Shown here: one piece after another, positions 38,011 to 48,117 of the stretch
Layout: each line of letters starts with the position of its first letter
How positions within the stretch are numbered: position 1 is the first letter of the stretch
Assembly: GCF_000284255.1 (NCBI RefSeq)
Contig: NC_017075.1
Location: 4,650,001-4,714,000 of the forward strand
Length of the DNA stretch: 64,000 nt
Direction: 5' to 3'
Source: Rubrivivax gelatinosus IL144
Lineage (GTDB): Bacteria; Pseudomonadota; Gammaproteobacteria; Burkholderiales; Burkholderiaceae_C
The notes under the pieces: model-generated
What the model saw: only the letters and a program-made list of their open reading frames with translations
Databases searched by the model: none
Told to the model about the DNA's origin: nothing
Translations under genes and position numbers: made by a program

Positions 38011-38325
38011 TCAGACGCCCGACAGCACGACGTCCAGGGCCGCGACCAGCACGCCGGCCTGCTCGGCGACGTTGTCCACCGGCTGGCGGAGCAAGCGGGC
38101 AGGCAGCGGCGACGCGTAATGCGCCAGAGCGTTCAGGCGCTGGCCCTTGACCGTGACGACCGGGCACAGCTTGGCCGGCACCTTGCCGGCGAAGTCCAGC
38201 CGCGCCAGCGGCAGCGTCAGCCGGGTGGCCAGCGCGTCCAGCAGGTCGCTCTGGATCACCACGACATACGGAATGCCGGCGGCCGAACTCGCGCTGGGGT
38301 TGGCGAAGACGTCGTACTGCGCCAC
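38011..38325 (-). CDS. ccdB: CcdB-family toxin
   Basis: A 104-residue CcdB protein, predicted to poison DNA gyrase. Family features are the N-terminus VAQYDVFANPSASSAAGIPY, VVVIQSDLLDALATRLTLPL, and the C-terminal LVAALDVVLSGV, where the last residues of CcdB contact GyrA. It starts with GTG, 4 bases after the antitoxin stop codon, and a GGTGA that overlaps that stop serves as ribosome binding site, so toxin translation depends on antitoxin translation. Convergent with icmF. Confidence 0.88.
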   Translation of the reverse strand: MAQYDVFANPSASSAAGIPYVVVIQSDLLDALATRLTLPLARLDFAGKVPAKLCPVVTVKGQRLNALAHYASPLPARLLRQPVDNVAEQAGVLVAALDVVLSGV

Positions 38326-38329
38326 GGCT

Positions 38330-38599
38330 TCACCAGGGCCGCAGATCGTCGCCGGGAATGCCGTTGGCCTCCACCCAGGCGTTCTGCGCCGCGATCCAGT
38401 CGCCGAACTCGGCTTCGAAGGCCTGTCGGCGCGCGCTGAGCCCGGCATGCTGCTGGTTCGCCTGCAGCGCCTGATAGTGCTCGACCGACACGATGACGGT
38501 GTCGATCTGGCCCGCTTTCTCCACGAACACCGGTTCGCGTTTGGCCTGGGCGCAGATGCTGCCGAACCGGTTCTTGGCCTCGGTCGCGGTGACACGCAT
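38330..38599 (-). CDS. Antitoxin with Phd/YefM-like N-terminus and CcdA-like C-terminus
   Basis: An 89-residue antitoxin upstream of ccdB. The N-terminal half (MRVTATEAKNRFGSICAQAK, then VIVSVEHYQALQAN) is of Phd/YefM type, the DNA-binding and dimerisation fold. The C-terminal third (FEAEFGDWIAAQNA, WVEANGIPGDDLRPW) resembles instead the toxin-wrapping tail of CcdA (family pattern: aromatic, V/I, E, x, N/H, G, and a final R-x-W). The protein thus looks like a domain swap that keeps CcdB as partner but changes the promoter-binding part. The ATG follows GAGGAACC. Autoregulation of its own promoter is expected. Confidence 0.82.
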   Translation of the reverse strand: MRVTATEAKNRFGSICAQAKREPVFVEKAGQIDTVIVSVEHYQALQANQQHAGLSARRQAFEAEFGDWIAAQNAWVEANGIPGDDLRPW

Positions 38600-38728
38600 C
38601 GTGGTTCCTCCTCGCAGATTAGCTATTTTAGCCAACGGCAGAAGCCTCGGCGCCGGGCATGCGGGCGCCCCCGCCCCGTCCGGTGGCCGGATGTCCCCAA
38701 AGCGGCGGACACTGCCAATAATCGGAGC

Positions 38729-40528
38729 ATGAGCGCGGCAGCCGTCCGTCCGAAGGCACGCGCCCAGGCACGCCGCCTGGGCCGTCGCGCCTGGGCCCTG
38801 CTGCACGAGGATTCGCAGCGTTCGGCCCAGCTCGCCGCCCAGGCGCTGGACAGCGCCGGCGACGACCCGGTGGCACGCGGCTGGGCGCTGCTCACGCGCG
38901 GCTTCCACGAACTCTTCTTCGCCACGCCGGCCGAGGCGCAGCCGGTGCTGGAAGCGGCCGAAGCCGCGTTCACCGCCGCCGGCGACGCCGCCGGCCGCAT
39001 CCTCGCCGGCACCGGGCTGGCGCGTGCCGCCTGGCGCGCCGGGCATTACGACGGCGCGCTGGGGCTGGCGCTGTCGCTGCGCGGCGAAGGCCTGCGCGTG
39101 CTGCGCGGCGAACAGCGCGGCGTGCTGCTCAACGCCATCGCCGGCTGCTACTCGGCGCAAGGCCGCAGCGACCTCGCCTTCGCCTACATGTACGAGGCGC
39201 TGCGCGACGCCGGCAGCGCCAGCGGCCACGGCCTGGACGCGGTGCTGCACTGCAACCTCGCGCACGAGCTGCTGCAGATCGGCGACTGCCACGAGGCGCT
39301 GCGCCACGTGGACACCGGCATCCAGCGCTGCGCCCGGCTGCACAACCCGCGCCTGGCCAGCGTCTTGTGGATCAACCGCGTCATCGGCCTGACCGAGCTC
39401 GACCGCACGCACGAGGCGGTGGCCGACATCCACCGCATCTGCGCCCTGCCCGCCGACGCCTCCGGCCGCGGCCGGCTGGCGACGCATTACGAGACGCTGG
39501 CGATCGCCGCGCTGCGTGCCGGCGAGACGGCGCTCGGCACCGAGCTGGTGGCACGCGCCGAGGCGGCCTACCGCGCCGGCATCCCCGACGAGCAGGTCGA
39601 ACTGGCCGTGGCGCGCGCGCTGCTGGCGCGCGCCCAGGGCCGGCCCGCCGCCGCGCTGGCGGCGCTGGACAGCGCCCGCGCGCTCGCCGGCGAGCCACCG
39701 GCGCAGGGCCTGAGCCTGCGCGTGCGCGGCCTGTACCTGCTGACGCGCGCCGACCAACTCGAAGCCCTGGGCGACGTCGCCGGCGCGCTGGCGACGATGC
39801 GCGAGTGGCAGCGAGTTCACCTGCAGCGCTCGGCCCTGGCCTCGCGCGCCCGCTACCAGGCCGCAGCGCTGCAGACCGAGCTGCTGCGGCTGCAGCAGCA
39901 GGTCGACGAGCAGGACGCACGCCGGCGCGAGCTGGAGGCGCTGAACCTGCAGCTCTCGCGCCGCGTCGCCGAGGTCCAGGCGCTGCAGGAACAGCTGCGC
40001 CAGCAGGCGACACGCGACGAGCTCACCGGCCTCTTCAACCGCCGCCACCTCAACGAGACGCTGCCGCAGATGCTGGCGCTGGCGCATCGCGAGGGCCAGC
40101 CGCTGGCGGTGGCGATCCTCGACCTGGACCACTTCAAGTCGGTCAACGACCGCCACGGCCACCCTTGCGGCGACCGCTTGCTCGCCGCCTTCGGCCGGCT
40201 GCTGGCGGCGAGCTGCCGGCGCAGCGACGTCGCCTGCCGCTACGGCGGCGAGGAGTTCTGCCTGCTGCTGCCGCGCACCGACGCCGCGGCCGCGCGGCGC
40301 AAGCTGCAGGCGCTGCTGCGGCGCTGGCGTGCCGAGCGTTTCGACCTCGGCGGCGTGCAGCTGCAGTCGCTGTCGTTCTCGGCCGGCGTCGCCGATTCGC
40401 TGGCCTGCCCGGGCCACGAAGCGGCGCTGCTGAAGGCCGCCGACGACCAGCTGCTGGCCGCCAAGCGCCAGGGCCGCAACCGCGTGCTGGCCGCCGGCGG
40501 CGCGCCGGACATCCCGGCCGCCGCCTGA
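38729..40528 (+). CDS. TPR-repeat diguanylate cyclase (GGDEF)
   Basis: A 599-residue soluble protein. Residues about 1-370 are helical TPR-like repeats (for example LHCNLAHELLQIGDCHEALR), followed by a coiled coil (AALQTELLRLQQQVDEQDAR) and a GGDEF domain from about 430. The domain has TRDELTGLFNRRHLNETL, ILDLDHFKSVNDRHGHPCGD and active-site YGGEEFCLLLPR, so it should make cyclic di-GMP. No RxxD inhibitory site five residues before GGEEF is evident. No signal peptide or membrane span; the TPRs probably sense a protein partner. Divergent from the antitoxin, with 129 bases between. Confidence 0.92.
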   Translation: MSAAAVRPKARAQARRLGRRAWALLHEDSQRSAQLAAQALDSAGDDPVARGWALLTRGFHELFFATPAEAQPVLEAAEAAFTAAGDAAGRILAGTGLARAAWRAGHYDGALGLALSLRGEGLRVLRGEQRGVLLNAIAGCYSAQGRSDLAFAYMYEALRDAGSASGHGLDAVLHCNLAHELLQIGDCHEALRHVDTGIQRCARLHNPRLASVLWINRVIGLTELDRTHEAVADIHRICALPADASGRGRLATHYETLAIAALRAGETALGTELVARAEAAYRAGIPDEQVELAVARALLARAQGRPAAALAALDSARALAGEPPAQGLSLRVRGLYLLTRADQLEALGDVAGALATMREWQRVHLQRSALASRARYQAAALQTELLRLQQQVDEQDARRRELEALNLQLSRRVAEVQALQEQLRQQATRDELTGLFNRRHLNETLPQMLALAHREGQPLAVAILDLDHFKSVNDRHGHPCGDRLLAAFGRLLAASCRRSDVACRYGGEEFCLLLPRTDAAAARRKLQALLRRWRAERFDLGGVQLQSLSFSAGVADSLACPGHEAALLKAADDQLLAAKRQGRNRVLAAGGAPDIPAAA

Positions 40529-40596
40529 CACCGGTCACGGGCCCAGGCGATACTCGCCCGGCGGCGGCGCCCCGACCGCCGGCTTGCCAGGGACCC

Positions 40597-42087
40597 ATGC
40601 CGAACGCCCCGTTCATCGCCCCCGCCCGCTTCGACGACCCGGCCGCGGCCCTCGCCCGGGTGCACGAGATCTACGCCGCCGGCATCGCCTATCTGCGCGA
40701 GCAGCTGCGCGCCTACGTCGGCGGTGCCAGGCTCCAAGGCCATGTGCGCGCCTGCTACCCCTTCGTGCGCGTGCGCACCAGCACCGTCGCGCGCGGCGAC
40801 TCGCGGCTGTCCTACGGCTTCGTCGCCGGCCCCGGCGTCTACGAGACGACGCTGACCCGGCCCGACCTCTTCGAGCGCTACTACCTCGAGCAGCTCACGC
40901 TGCTCAAGGAGAACCACGGCGTCGAACTGGAGGTCGGCACCAGCACCCAGCCGATCCCGCTGCACTTCGCCGTCGGCGAGGGCGACCACCTCGAAGGCAC
41001 GCTGGAGCCGGCGCGCCGGCTGCTGCTGCGCGACCTGTTCGACCTGCCCGACCTGGGTGCAATGGACGACGGCATCGCCAACGGCACCTACGAACCCGGC
41101 CGCGGCGAGGCGCAGCCGCTGGCGCTGTTCACCGCGCCGCGTGTGGACTACTCGCTGCAGCGCCTGCGCCACTACACCGGCACCGCGCCGGCGCACTTCC
41201 AGAACTTCGTGCTGTTCACGAACTACCAGTTCTACATCGACGAGTTCGTGCGCCTGGGGCGCGAGGCGATGGCCGATCCGGCGTCGCCTTACCTGGCCTT
41301 CGTCGAGCCGGGCAACGTCGTCACGCGCCGCACGGGCCTGACGGCCGAGCCGGGCGACGAGGCCGGCGTCGTGCCGCCGCGGCTGCCGCAGATGCCGGCC
41401 TACCACCTCGTCGGCCCCGGCGACGGCGGCATCACGATGATCAACATCGGCGTCGGCCCGTCGAACGCGAAGACGATCACCGACCACGTCGCGGTGCTGC
41501 GCCCTCACGCCTGGCTGATGCTCGGCCACTGCGCCGGGCTGCGCAACACGCAGCAGCTGGGCGACTACGTGCTCGCCCACGGTTACGTGCGCGAGGACCA
41601 CGTGCTCGACGAGGAACTGCCGCTGTGGGTGCCGATCCCGCCGCTGGCCGAGGTGCAGCTGGCGCTGGAGCAGGCGGTCGCCGAAGTCACCCAGCTCTCG
41701 GGCTACGAGTTGAAGCGCGTGATGCGCACCGGCACGGTGGCCAGCACCGACAACCGCAACTGGGAGCTGCTGCCCGGCCGCAATGCCGCGACGACGCCCG
41801 AGCGCCGCTTCAGCCAGAGCCGCGCCGTCGCGCTGGACATGGAGAGCGCGACGATCGCCGCCAACGGCTTCCGCTTCCGCGTGCCCTACGGCACCTTGCT
41901 GTGCGTCAGCGACAAGCCGCTGCACGGCGAGATCAAGCTGCCGGGCATGGCCAACACCTTCTACCGCGAGCGTGTCGACCAGCACCTGCGCATCGGCATG
42001 CGCGCCGTCGAGCTGCTGCGCGAGGAGAAGCCGGGCCGGCTGCACAGCCGCAAGCTGCGCAGCTTCGCCGAGGTCGCCTTCCAATAA
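40597..42087 (+). CDS. amn: AMP nucleosidase
   Basis: Cleaves AMP to adenine and ribose 5-phosphate. The 496 residues begin with an AMP-nucleosidase-specific N-terminal domain (HVRACYPFVRVRTSTVARGD; TSTQPIPLHFAVGEGDHLEG) and end in a nucleoside-phosphorylase-like domain with MINIGVGPSNAKTITDHVAV, LMLGHCAGLRNTQQLGDYVL, and the ALDMESATIAANGF active-site segment. Starts 68 bases after the GGDEF gene. Confidence 0.95.
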   Translation: MPNAPFIAPARFDDPAAALARVHEIYAAGIAYLREQLRAYVGGARLQGHVRACYPFVRVRTSTVARGDSRLSYGFVAGPGVYETTLTRPDLFERYYLEQLTLLKENHGVELEVGTSTQPIPLHFAVGEGDHLEGTLEPARRLLLRDLFDLPDLGAMDDGIANGTYEPGRGEAQPLALFTAPRVDYSLQRLRHYTGTAPAHFQNFVLFTNYQFYIDEFVRLGREAMADPASPYLAFVEPGNVVTRRTGLTAEPGDEAGVVPPRLPQMPAYHLVGPGDGGITMINIGVGPSNAKTITDHVAVLRPHAWLMLGHCAGLRNTQQLGDYVLAHGYVREDHVLDEELPLWVPIPPLAEVQLALEQAVAEVTQLSGYELKRVMRTGTVASTDNRNWELLPGRNAATTPERRFSQSRAVALDMESATIAANGFRFRVPYGTLLCVSDKPLHGEIKLPGMANTFYRERVDQHLRIGMRAVELLREEKPGRLHSRKLRSFAEVAFQ

Positions 42088-42120
42088 GCTTTTGTTTACA
42101 CGAGCACCCGACACTTGCGG

Positions 42121-43542
42121 GTGACCGTGCATGACCGACGTCTCGTGAGAACTCGAATTCTTGACCGCGTGGCCACCGTCGCCGCGGCGGCCGTGCTCGT
42201 AGGCTGCGCCGTGGCGCCGCCCGAACCCGCCGACCGCGCCCGCCTGGAACCGACGCTGCCCGCCGCCTGGAGCCGCAACGCCCCGGCCGCCACCCCCACC
42301 GACGCCTGGTGGGCCGGCTTCGACGACCCGCTGCTGCTGTCGCTGGTCGACGACGCGCTGGCCGCCAACCTGGACCTCGCCTCGGCGCGCGCCGCCGTCG
42401 CGCGCGCCAAGGCATTGCGCGACCTGGCCGACGCCGGGCGCTGGCTGCAGGTCGGCAGCTCGGCCAGCGGCGGCCGCGTGCGCTCCGGCGAGAACTATTC
42501 GCGCCAGCTCTCGATGGGCCTGGACGCGAGCTGGGAGCCCGACTTCTTCGGCCTCAACGCCAGCACGACGGCCGCGGCCGAGGCCGACCTCGCCGCCGCC
42601 GGCGCGACGCTGCAGGCCACGCGCCTGACGGTCGCCGCCGAGACCGCCACCGCCTATCTGCAATGGCAGGGCACGCGCGAGCTGCTGGCCATCGCCCGCG
42701 AGTCGGTCGACAGCCAGGCGCAGACGCTGCAGCTGGTGCAGTGGCGGCTGCAGGCCGGCCTGGCGAACGCGGTCGACGCCGAGCAGGCGCGCGCCAACCT
42801 GGAGCAGACCCGCGCCCAGCTGCCGGCGCAGCAGACCACGCTGCAGCAGACCGAGAACACGCTCGCCATCCTGCTCGGCCGGCCGCCGGCGACGCTGGGC
42901 GCGCGCCTGGCCGACGCTCCGGCGGCCGCGCCGCGGGTGCCGGCGGTGCCGGCCGGCGTGCCCGCCGAGCTGCTGCGCCGCCGCCCCGACCTGCGCGCCG
43001 CCGAATGGAGCGTCAGCGCCGAACTCGCGACGCTGGACGCGCGCCGCGCCCAGCGCCTGCCGGACTTTTCCCTCAGCGGCAGCGTCGCGCTGCGCGCCGC
43101 CACCTGGTCGGGCCTGGGCGGCCCGGGCGCGGTGGCCGCCAGCCTGCTGGCCGGCGTCTCCTGGCCGGTGCTCGACGGCGGCGCGACCCGCGCGCAGATC
43201 GCGGCGCAGCAGGCGACACTGGAGTCGGCCCAGGCCAGCTACCACGCGGCCGTGCTGAACGCGCTGGGCGACGTCGAGGACAGCCTGGTCGCGCTGGACC
43301 GCGGCGGCGAACGTGTCGCGGCGCTGGAACGCGCCGCCGAGGCCGCGGCCAACGCCGCCGAGCTGGCACGGGCACGTTACCGCAGCGGGCTGATCGACTT
43401 CGGCACGCTGCTCGACGCCGAACGCAGCCTGCTGTCGGCGCGCAGCACGCTGGCCAGCGCACGCACCGACCTCGCACTCGCCGGAGTGCGCCTGTACAAG
43501 GGCCTGGGCGGCGGCTGGACCGCCGAGGCGACGAGACCATGA
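42121..43542 (+). CDS. NodT-type outer-membrane efflux lipoprotein (TolC family)
   Basis: Outer-membrane channel of a tripartite efflux pump, about 470 residues. A short signal peptide ends in the lipobox AVLVGCAVAPP, so the mature protein is lipidated at Cys. Two TolC-like repeats follow (AAVARAKALRDLADAG; LARARYRSGLIDFGTLLDAE). The start is uncertain: GTG codons at 42121, 42127 and 42145 and a TTG at 42115 are all in frame, and none has a good ribosome site. The 42145 start would leave the shortest credible signal peptide. Its end overlaps the next gene by four bases. Confidence 0.87.
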   Translation: MTVHDRRLVRTRILDRVATVAAAAVLVGCAVAPPEPADRARLEPTLPAAWSRNAPAATPTDAWWAGFDDPLLLSLVDDALAANLDLASARAAVARAKALRDLADAGRWLQVGSSASGGRVRSGENYSRQLSMGLDASWEPDFFGLNASTTAAAEADLAAAGATLQATRLTVAAETATAYLQWQGTRELLAIARESVDSQAQTLQLVQWRLQAGLANAVDAEQARANLEQTRAQLPAQQTTLQQTENTLAILLGRPPATLGARLADAPAAAPRVPAVPAGVPAELLRRRPDLRAAEWSVSAELATLDARRAQRLPDFSLSGSVALRAATWSGLGGPGAVAASLLAGVSWPVLDGGATRAQIAAQQATLESAQASYHAAVLNALGDVEDSLVALDRGGERVAALERAAEAAANAAELARARYRSGLIDFGTLLDAERSLLSARSTLASARTDLALAGVRLYKGLGGGWTAEATRP

Positions 43543-44845
43543 CCGAAACGAAGACCGATCCGAACGAGGTCCAGGCGCTGCTGGGCGCCGAGGCCCACCG
43601 CCCCTGGTGGCGCCGCACGACCGTCTGGCTGATCGCCGGTGCCCTGGTGCTGGTGGCGGCCGGCGTCGTCGTCGCGCAAAAGCGTGCGGCGAGCAACGCC
43701 GCGCCGCGTTTCATCACCACGCCGCTGGCGCGCGGCACCTTGTCGATCACCGTCACCGCCACCGGCACGCTGCAGCCGACACGCTCGGTGGCCGTCGGCA
43801 GCGAGCTGTCGGGCACCGTCGCGCGTGTGCTCGTCGACGTCAACGACCGCGTCAAGAAAGGCCAGGTGCTGGTCGAGTTGGACACCGCCAAGCTGCGCGA
43901 CTCGGTGAACGGCTCGCGCGCCAACCTGCAGGCCGCCATCGCCCAGCGCCACCAGGCCGAGGCGACGCTGGCCGAAGCCCGCGCCAACCTCGCGCGCTAC
44001 GAGGAGGTGGCGCGCCTGTCGGGCGGCAAGGTGCCGTCGGCGGCCGAGCTGGACACCGCGCGGGCGACCGCGCTGCGCGCCGAGGCCGACCTCGCCGCCG
44101 CGCAGGCCAGCGTCGCCCAGGTGCAGACCACGCTTTCGACCAACGAGACCAACCTCGCCAAGGCCTCGATCCGCTCGCCGATCGACGGCACGGTGCTGGC
44201 GCGCAGCGTCGAGCCCGGCAACGCCGTTGCCGCTTCGCTGCAGGCAGTGACGCTGTTCACGCTGGCCGAGGACCTGACGAAGATGAAGCTCTCGGTCGAT
44301 GTCGACGAAGCCGACGTCGGCCAGGTGAGCAACGGCCAGAAGGCACGCTTCACCGTCGCCGCGCAGCCCGGTCGCCAGTACCCGGCGCGCATCACGCGCG
44401 TGGCCTTCGGCTCGACCAAGACCGACAACGTCGTCACCTACACCACCGATCTGGAGGTCGACAACGGCGACCTGTCGCTGCGCCCGGGCATGACGGCGAC
44501 GGCGACGATCGCCGCCACCGAACGCGAGAACGTGCTGCTGGTGCCCAACAGCGCGCTGCGCTTCAAGCCCAACCTGGCCGGCGCGCCGGGCGCCGGCGGC
44601 GGCAACGACGGCATCATGTCCAAGCTGATGCCGCGCCCGCCCGGCATGAGCGGCTACCGCCGCTCGCTCGGCGGCCCGGGCAAGAGCGCCGACAGCGGCA
44701 AGGGCACGATCTGGGTGCTGAAGGACGGCCAGCCGGTGGCGCTGGAAGTGAAGAAAGGCCTGTCCGACGGCCGCCAGACCGAGGTCTCGGGCCCCGGCGT
44801 CGCCGAGGGGCTGGCGGTGATCACCGATCAGGCGAGCGCGGCGCC

Positions 44846-44849
<4 letters not shown>
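43539..44849 (+). CDS. Periplasmic adaptor (MacA/HlyD-type membrane fusion protein)
   Basis: A 436-residue adaptor linking the inner-membrane ABC pump to the outer-membrane channel. One N-terminal membrane segment (TVWLIAGALVLVAAGVVVAQ), then a barrel-sandwich half (TATGTLQPTRSVAVGSELSG), a coiled-coil hairpin (RHQAEATLAEARANLARYEE and its return arm), the second sandwich half (KASIRSPIDGTVLARSVEPG) and the beta-barrel. A Gly/Pro-rich insertion (MPRPPGMSGYRRSLGG) interrupts the membrane-proximal domain. Four-base overlaps on both sides. Confidence 0.92.
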
Positions 44850-45543
<694 letters not shown>

Positions 45544-45553
<10 letters not shown>

Positions 45554-46752
45554 ACACGCTGCTGCTGGCGCTGCGTGCGATCCGGCGCAACCTGATGCGC
45601 TCGGTGCTGACGACGCTGGGCATCGTCATCGGCGTGGCCGCGGTCGTCACGATGGTCACCGTCGGCAACGGCGCGACCAAGGCCGTGCAGACGCAGATCC
45701 AGAGCCTGGGCAGCAACCTGCTGATGGTGCGCCCGGGCCAGCGCCTGGGGCCGGGCGGCTTCTCCGGCGGGCCGTCGTTCAAGCTCGCCGACGCGACCGC
45801 GATCGCGACCCAGATCGGCGGCGTCGCCGCGGTCGCGCCCGAGGTGCGCGCCAGCGTCACCGTCGTCGCCGACAACCGCAACTGGGCCACCACCGTCACC
45901 GGCAGCACCAACGACTACTTCCCGGCCGGCAACTGGAAGATCGCCGCCGGGCGCATGTTCGAGCAGCCCGAACTGGACTCGGGTGCGGCGGTCTGCATCA
46001 TCGGCCAGACGGTGCGGCGCGAGCTCTTCGGCGCCAACGCCGACCCGCTGGGCCGCGGCATCCGCGTCAAGCAGTTCAGCTGCAGCGTCATCGGCCTGCT
46101 GGCGCCCAAGGGCCAGGGCGCGATGGGCATGGACCAGGACGACATCATCATCGTGCCGGCCTACACCGCGCAGCGCCGCCTGACCGGCAGCACGCGCGTG
46201 CAGACCCTGCTGGTGTCGCGCCGCGACGGCAGCGACGCCGAACGCGTGAAGGCCGGCATCACCGAGCTGCTGCGCGAACGCCGCAAGCTCGGGCCCAACG
46301 ACGACGACAACTTCAACGTGCTCGACACCCAGCAGGTGGCCGACACGCTGTCGGGCACGACCAAGCTGCTGACCTCGCTGCTCGGCGCGGTGGCCGCGGT
46401 CAGCCTGCTGGTCGGCGGCATCGGCATCATGAACATCATGCTGGTCAGCGTCACCGAGCGCACACGCGAGATCGGCCTGCGGCTGGCGATCGGCGCGATG
46501 GAGCGCGAGGTGCTGGCGCAGTTCCTGATCGAGGCCGTGGTGCTGGCGGCGCTGGGCGGCCTGGTCGGCCTGGTGCTGGCGACCGGCGCGTCGATCGGCA
46601 TCTCGGCGCTGCTGTCGGTGCCTTACGAGTTCCAGCCCGGCATCAACCTGCTGGCCTTCGGTTTCTCGGCGGCGATCGGCGTCGTCTTCGGCTTCGTGCC
46701 GGCGCGGCGTGCCGCGCGCCTGGACCCTATCGAGGCCCTGCGCCACGAGTGA
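45544..46752 (+). CDS. ABC transporter permease, MacB/FtsX type
   Basis: A 402-residue permease: an N-terminal membrane helix (RSVLTTLGIVIGVAAVVTMV), a periplasmic MacB_PCD domain to about residue 240, and three C-terminal membrane helices with ERTREIGLRLAIGAMEREVL, the coupling helix region of FtsX proteins. It works as a mechanotransmitter that drives substrate from the periplasm through the adaptor and TolC-like channel; possible substrates are macrolides, peptides or siderophores. Its last 26 bases overlap the convergent MFS gene. Confidence 0.93.
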
Positions 46753-47953
46753 GCAGCGGGCGCAGCGCGATCAGCCCCAGCAGCGGGCCGATCGCCAGCG
46801 CCGGCACCACCGTTTCCAGCGGCCAGCGCGCCGCCGCGGCGACGAAGAGCTGGATGCTGGCGATCGAGATTCCGAAGCCGATGCTGTTGGCCAGCGTCAG
46901 CACGCTGCCGACCAGCGCCGGCGGCGCGTTCGTCGCCGTCAGCGCCGAGAACTGCGGCGAGTCGCCGGCCACCGTGATGCCCCAGAGCACGAGCCAGGCG
47001 CCGAACAGCGGCGCCGGCGCGTGCAGCAGCCAGGGCGCGAGCAGGCAGCACAGGCCGCTGGTCGCGAGCTGGATGCCGGCGACACGCGCGCTGCCCCAGC
47101 GCGACGCCGCCCAGCCGCCGCCGGCGCAGCCCACGGCGCCGGCGCCGAGCACGACGAAAGCCGCCCAGGACAGCGAGGCACCGGCCAGCCGCGTCGCCAG
47201 CACCGCCGGCACCAGCACCCACATCGTGTAGAGCTCCCACATGTGGCCGAAGTAGCCGAGGATCGACGCGCGCACGCGGCGGTCGGTGGCCGCGGCCCAG
47301 AGCGCACGCAGCGGCAGCCCGGAGCCCGAGGCGCGTGGATGCGGCGGTTCGGGCACCAGCAGGAAGACCAGCAGGCCGGCGGCCGCCGACGCCAGCGCGA
47401 CGCCGTCGAAGACCACGCTCCAGGGCCAGCCGGCCGACAGCGCACGCAGCGCGTGCGGGCTGGCGCTGCCCAGGATCAGCGCGCCGATCAGGAGCCCCAG
47501 CGCCGGCCCCAGCCCACGCGGGAACCACAGCGCCGCGAGCTTCATGCCCACCGGGTAGATGCCGGCCAGGCAGAAGCCGCCCAGCGTGCGCCAGACGAGC
47601 AGCGCGTCGAAGTCGGCCGCATGCTGCCGCGCCATTGCGGCGCAGCCAGCGCCGGCCAGCGCGCAGACCAGGAACACGAGCCGCGCCGCAAAGCGGTCGG
47701 CCACCGCCAGCAGCGCGAACAGCAGCGCCCCGGCGATGAAGCCCAGCTGCACCGCGGAGGTCAGCGTGCCGACGGCCGTCGCCGGCCAGCCAAACGCGGC
47801 CTGCAGCTCGGGCATCACGGCGTTGGCGGCGAACCACGTCGAGGTGCCGGCCAGCTGCGCCAGCACGATGACCGGCAGCACGCGGCGGGGGGCGCGCACG
47901 GCGGCGCGGGTGGACTCGTCGGGCATCGTCGCGACGAGGCTAGCGGCTGCCAT
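46727..47953 (-). CDS. Major facilitator superfamily transporter
   Basis: A 408-residue, about 12-span MFS protein. The segments FAANAVMPELQAAFGWPATA, GFIAGALLFALLAVADRFAA and FCLAGIYPVGMKLAALWFPR resemble MFS proteins often annotated as nitrate/cyanate-like transporters; the substrate is unknown. The ATG at 47926 (MPDESTRAAV) is an alternative start; neither candidate has a clear ribosome site. Convergent with the efflux operon, overlapping it by 26 bases. Confidence 0.85.
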   Translation of the reverse strand: MAAASLVATMPDESTRAAVRAPRRVLPVIVLAQLAGTSTWFAANAVMPELQAAFGWPATAVGTLTSAVQLGFIAGALLFALLAVADRFAARLVFLVCALAGAGCAAMARQHAADFDALLVWRTLGGFCLAGIYPVGMKLAALWFPRGLGPALGLLIGALILGSASPHALRALSAGWPWSVVFDGVALASAAAGLLVFLLVPEPPHPRASGSGLPLRALWAAATDRRVRASILGYFGHMWELYTMWVLVPAVLATRLAGASLSWAAFVVLGAGAVGCAGGGWAASRWGSARVAGIQLATSGLCCLLAPWLLHAPAPLFGAWLVLWGITVAGDSPQFSALTATNAPPALVGSVLTLANSIGFGISIASIQLFVAAAARWPLETVVPALAIGPLLGLIALRPLLTRGAGPR

Positions 47954-48117
47954 CGGCCGGCCAAAGCGGGGGCGAACCCGGGGTTGACGGCTTGCGCCGG
48001 GTCAAGCGGCCGATTCGTGACCGGCTTGTGTCGCCTGGGGGGATCCCTTAACCTGACCTCGGCCTATCCGTTGACAAAACTCAGGCCGCCCGGCGGCCGA
48101 ACGCTAAGGAGAAGAGC

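Noticed and set aside
38690..38728. Possible FliA promoter before the TPR-GGDEF gene (AAAG and GCCAATAA)
   Set aside because: The -10 differs by one base and the spacing is 8 instead of 11 bases, so it does not fit.
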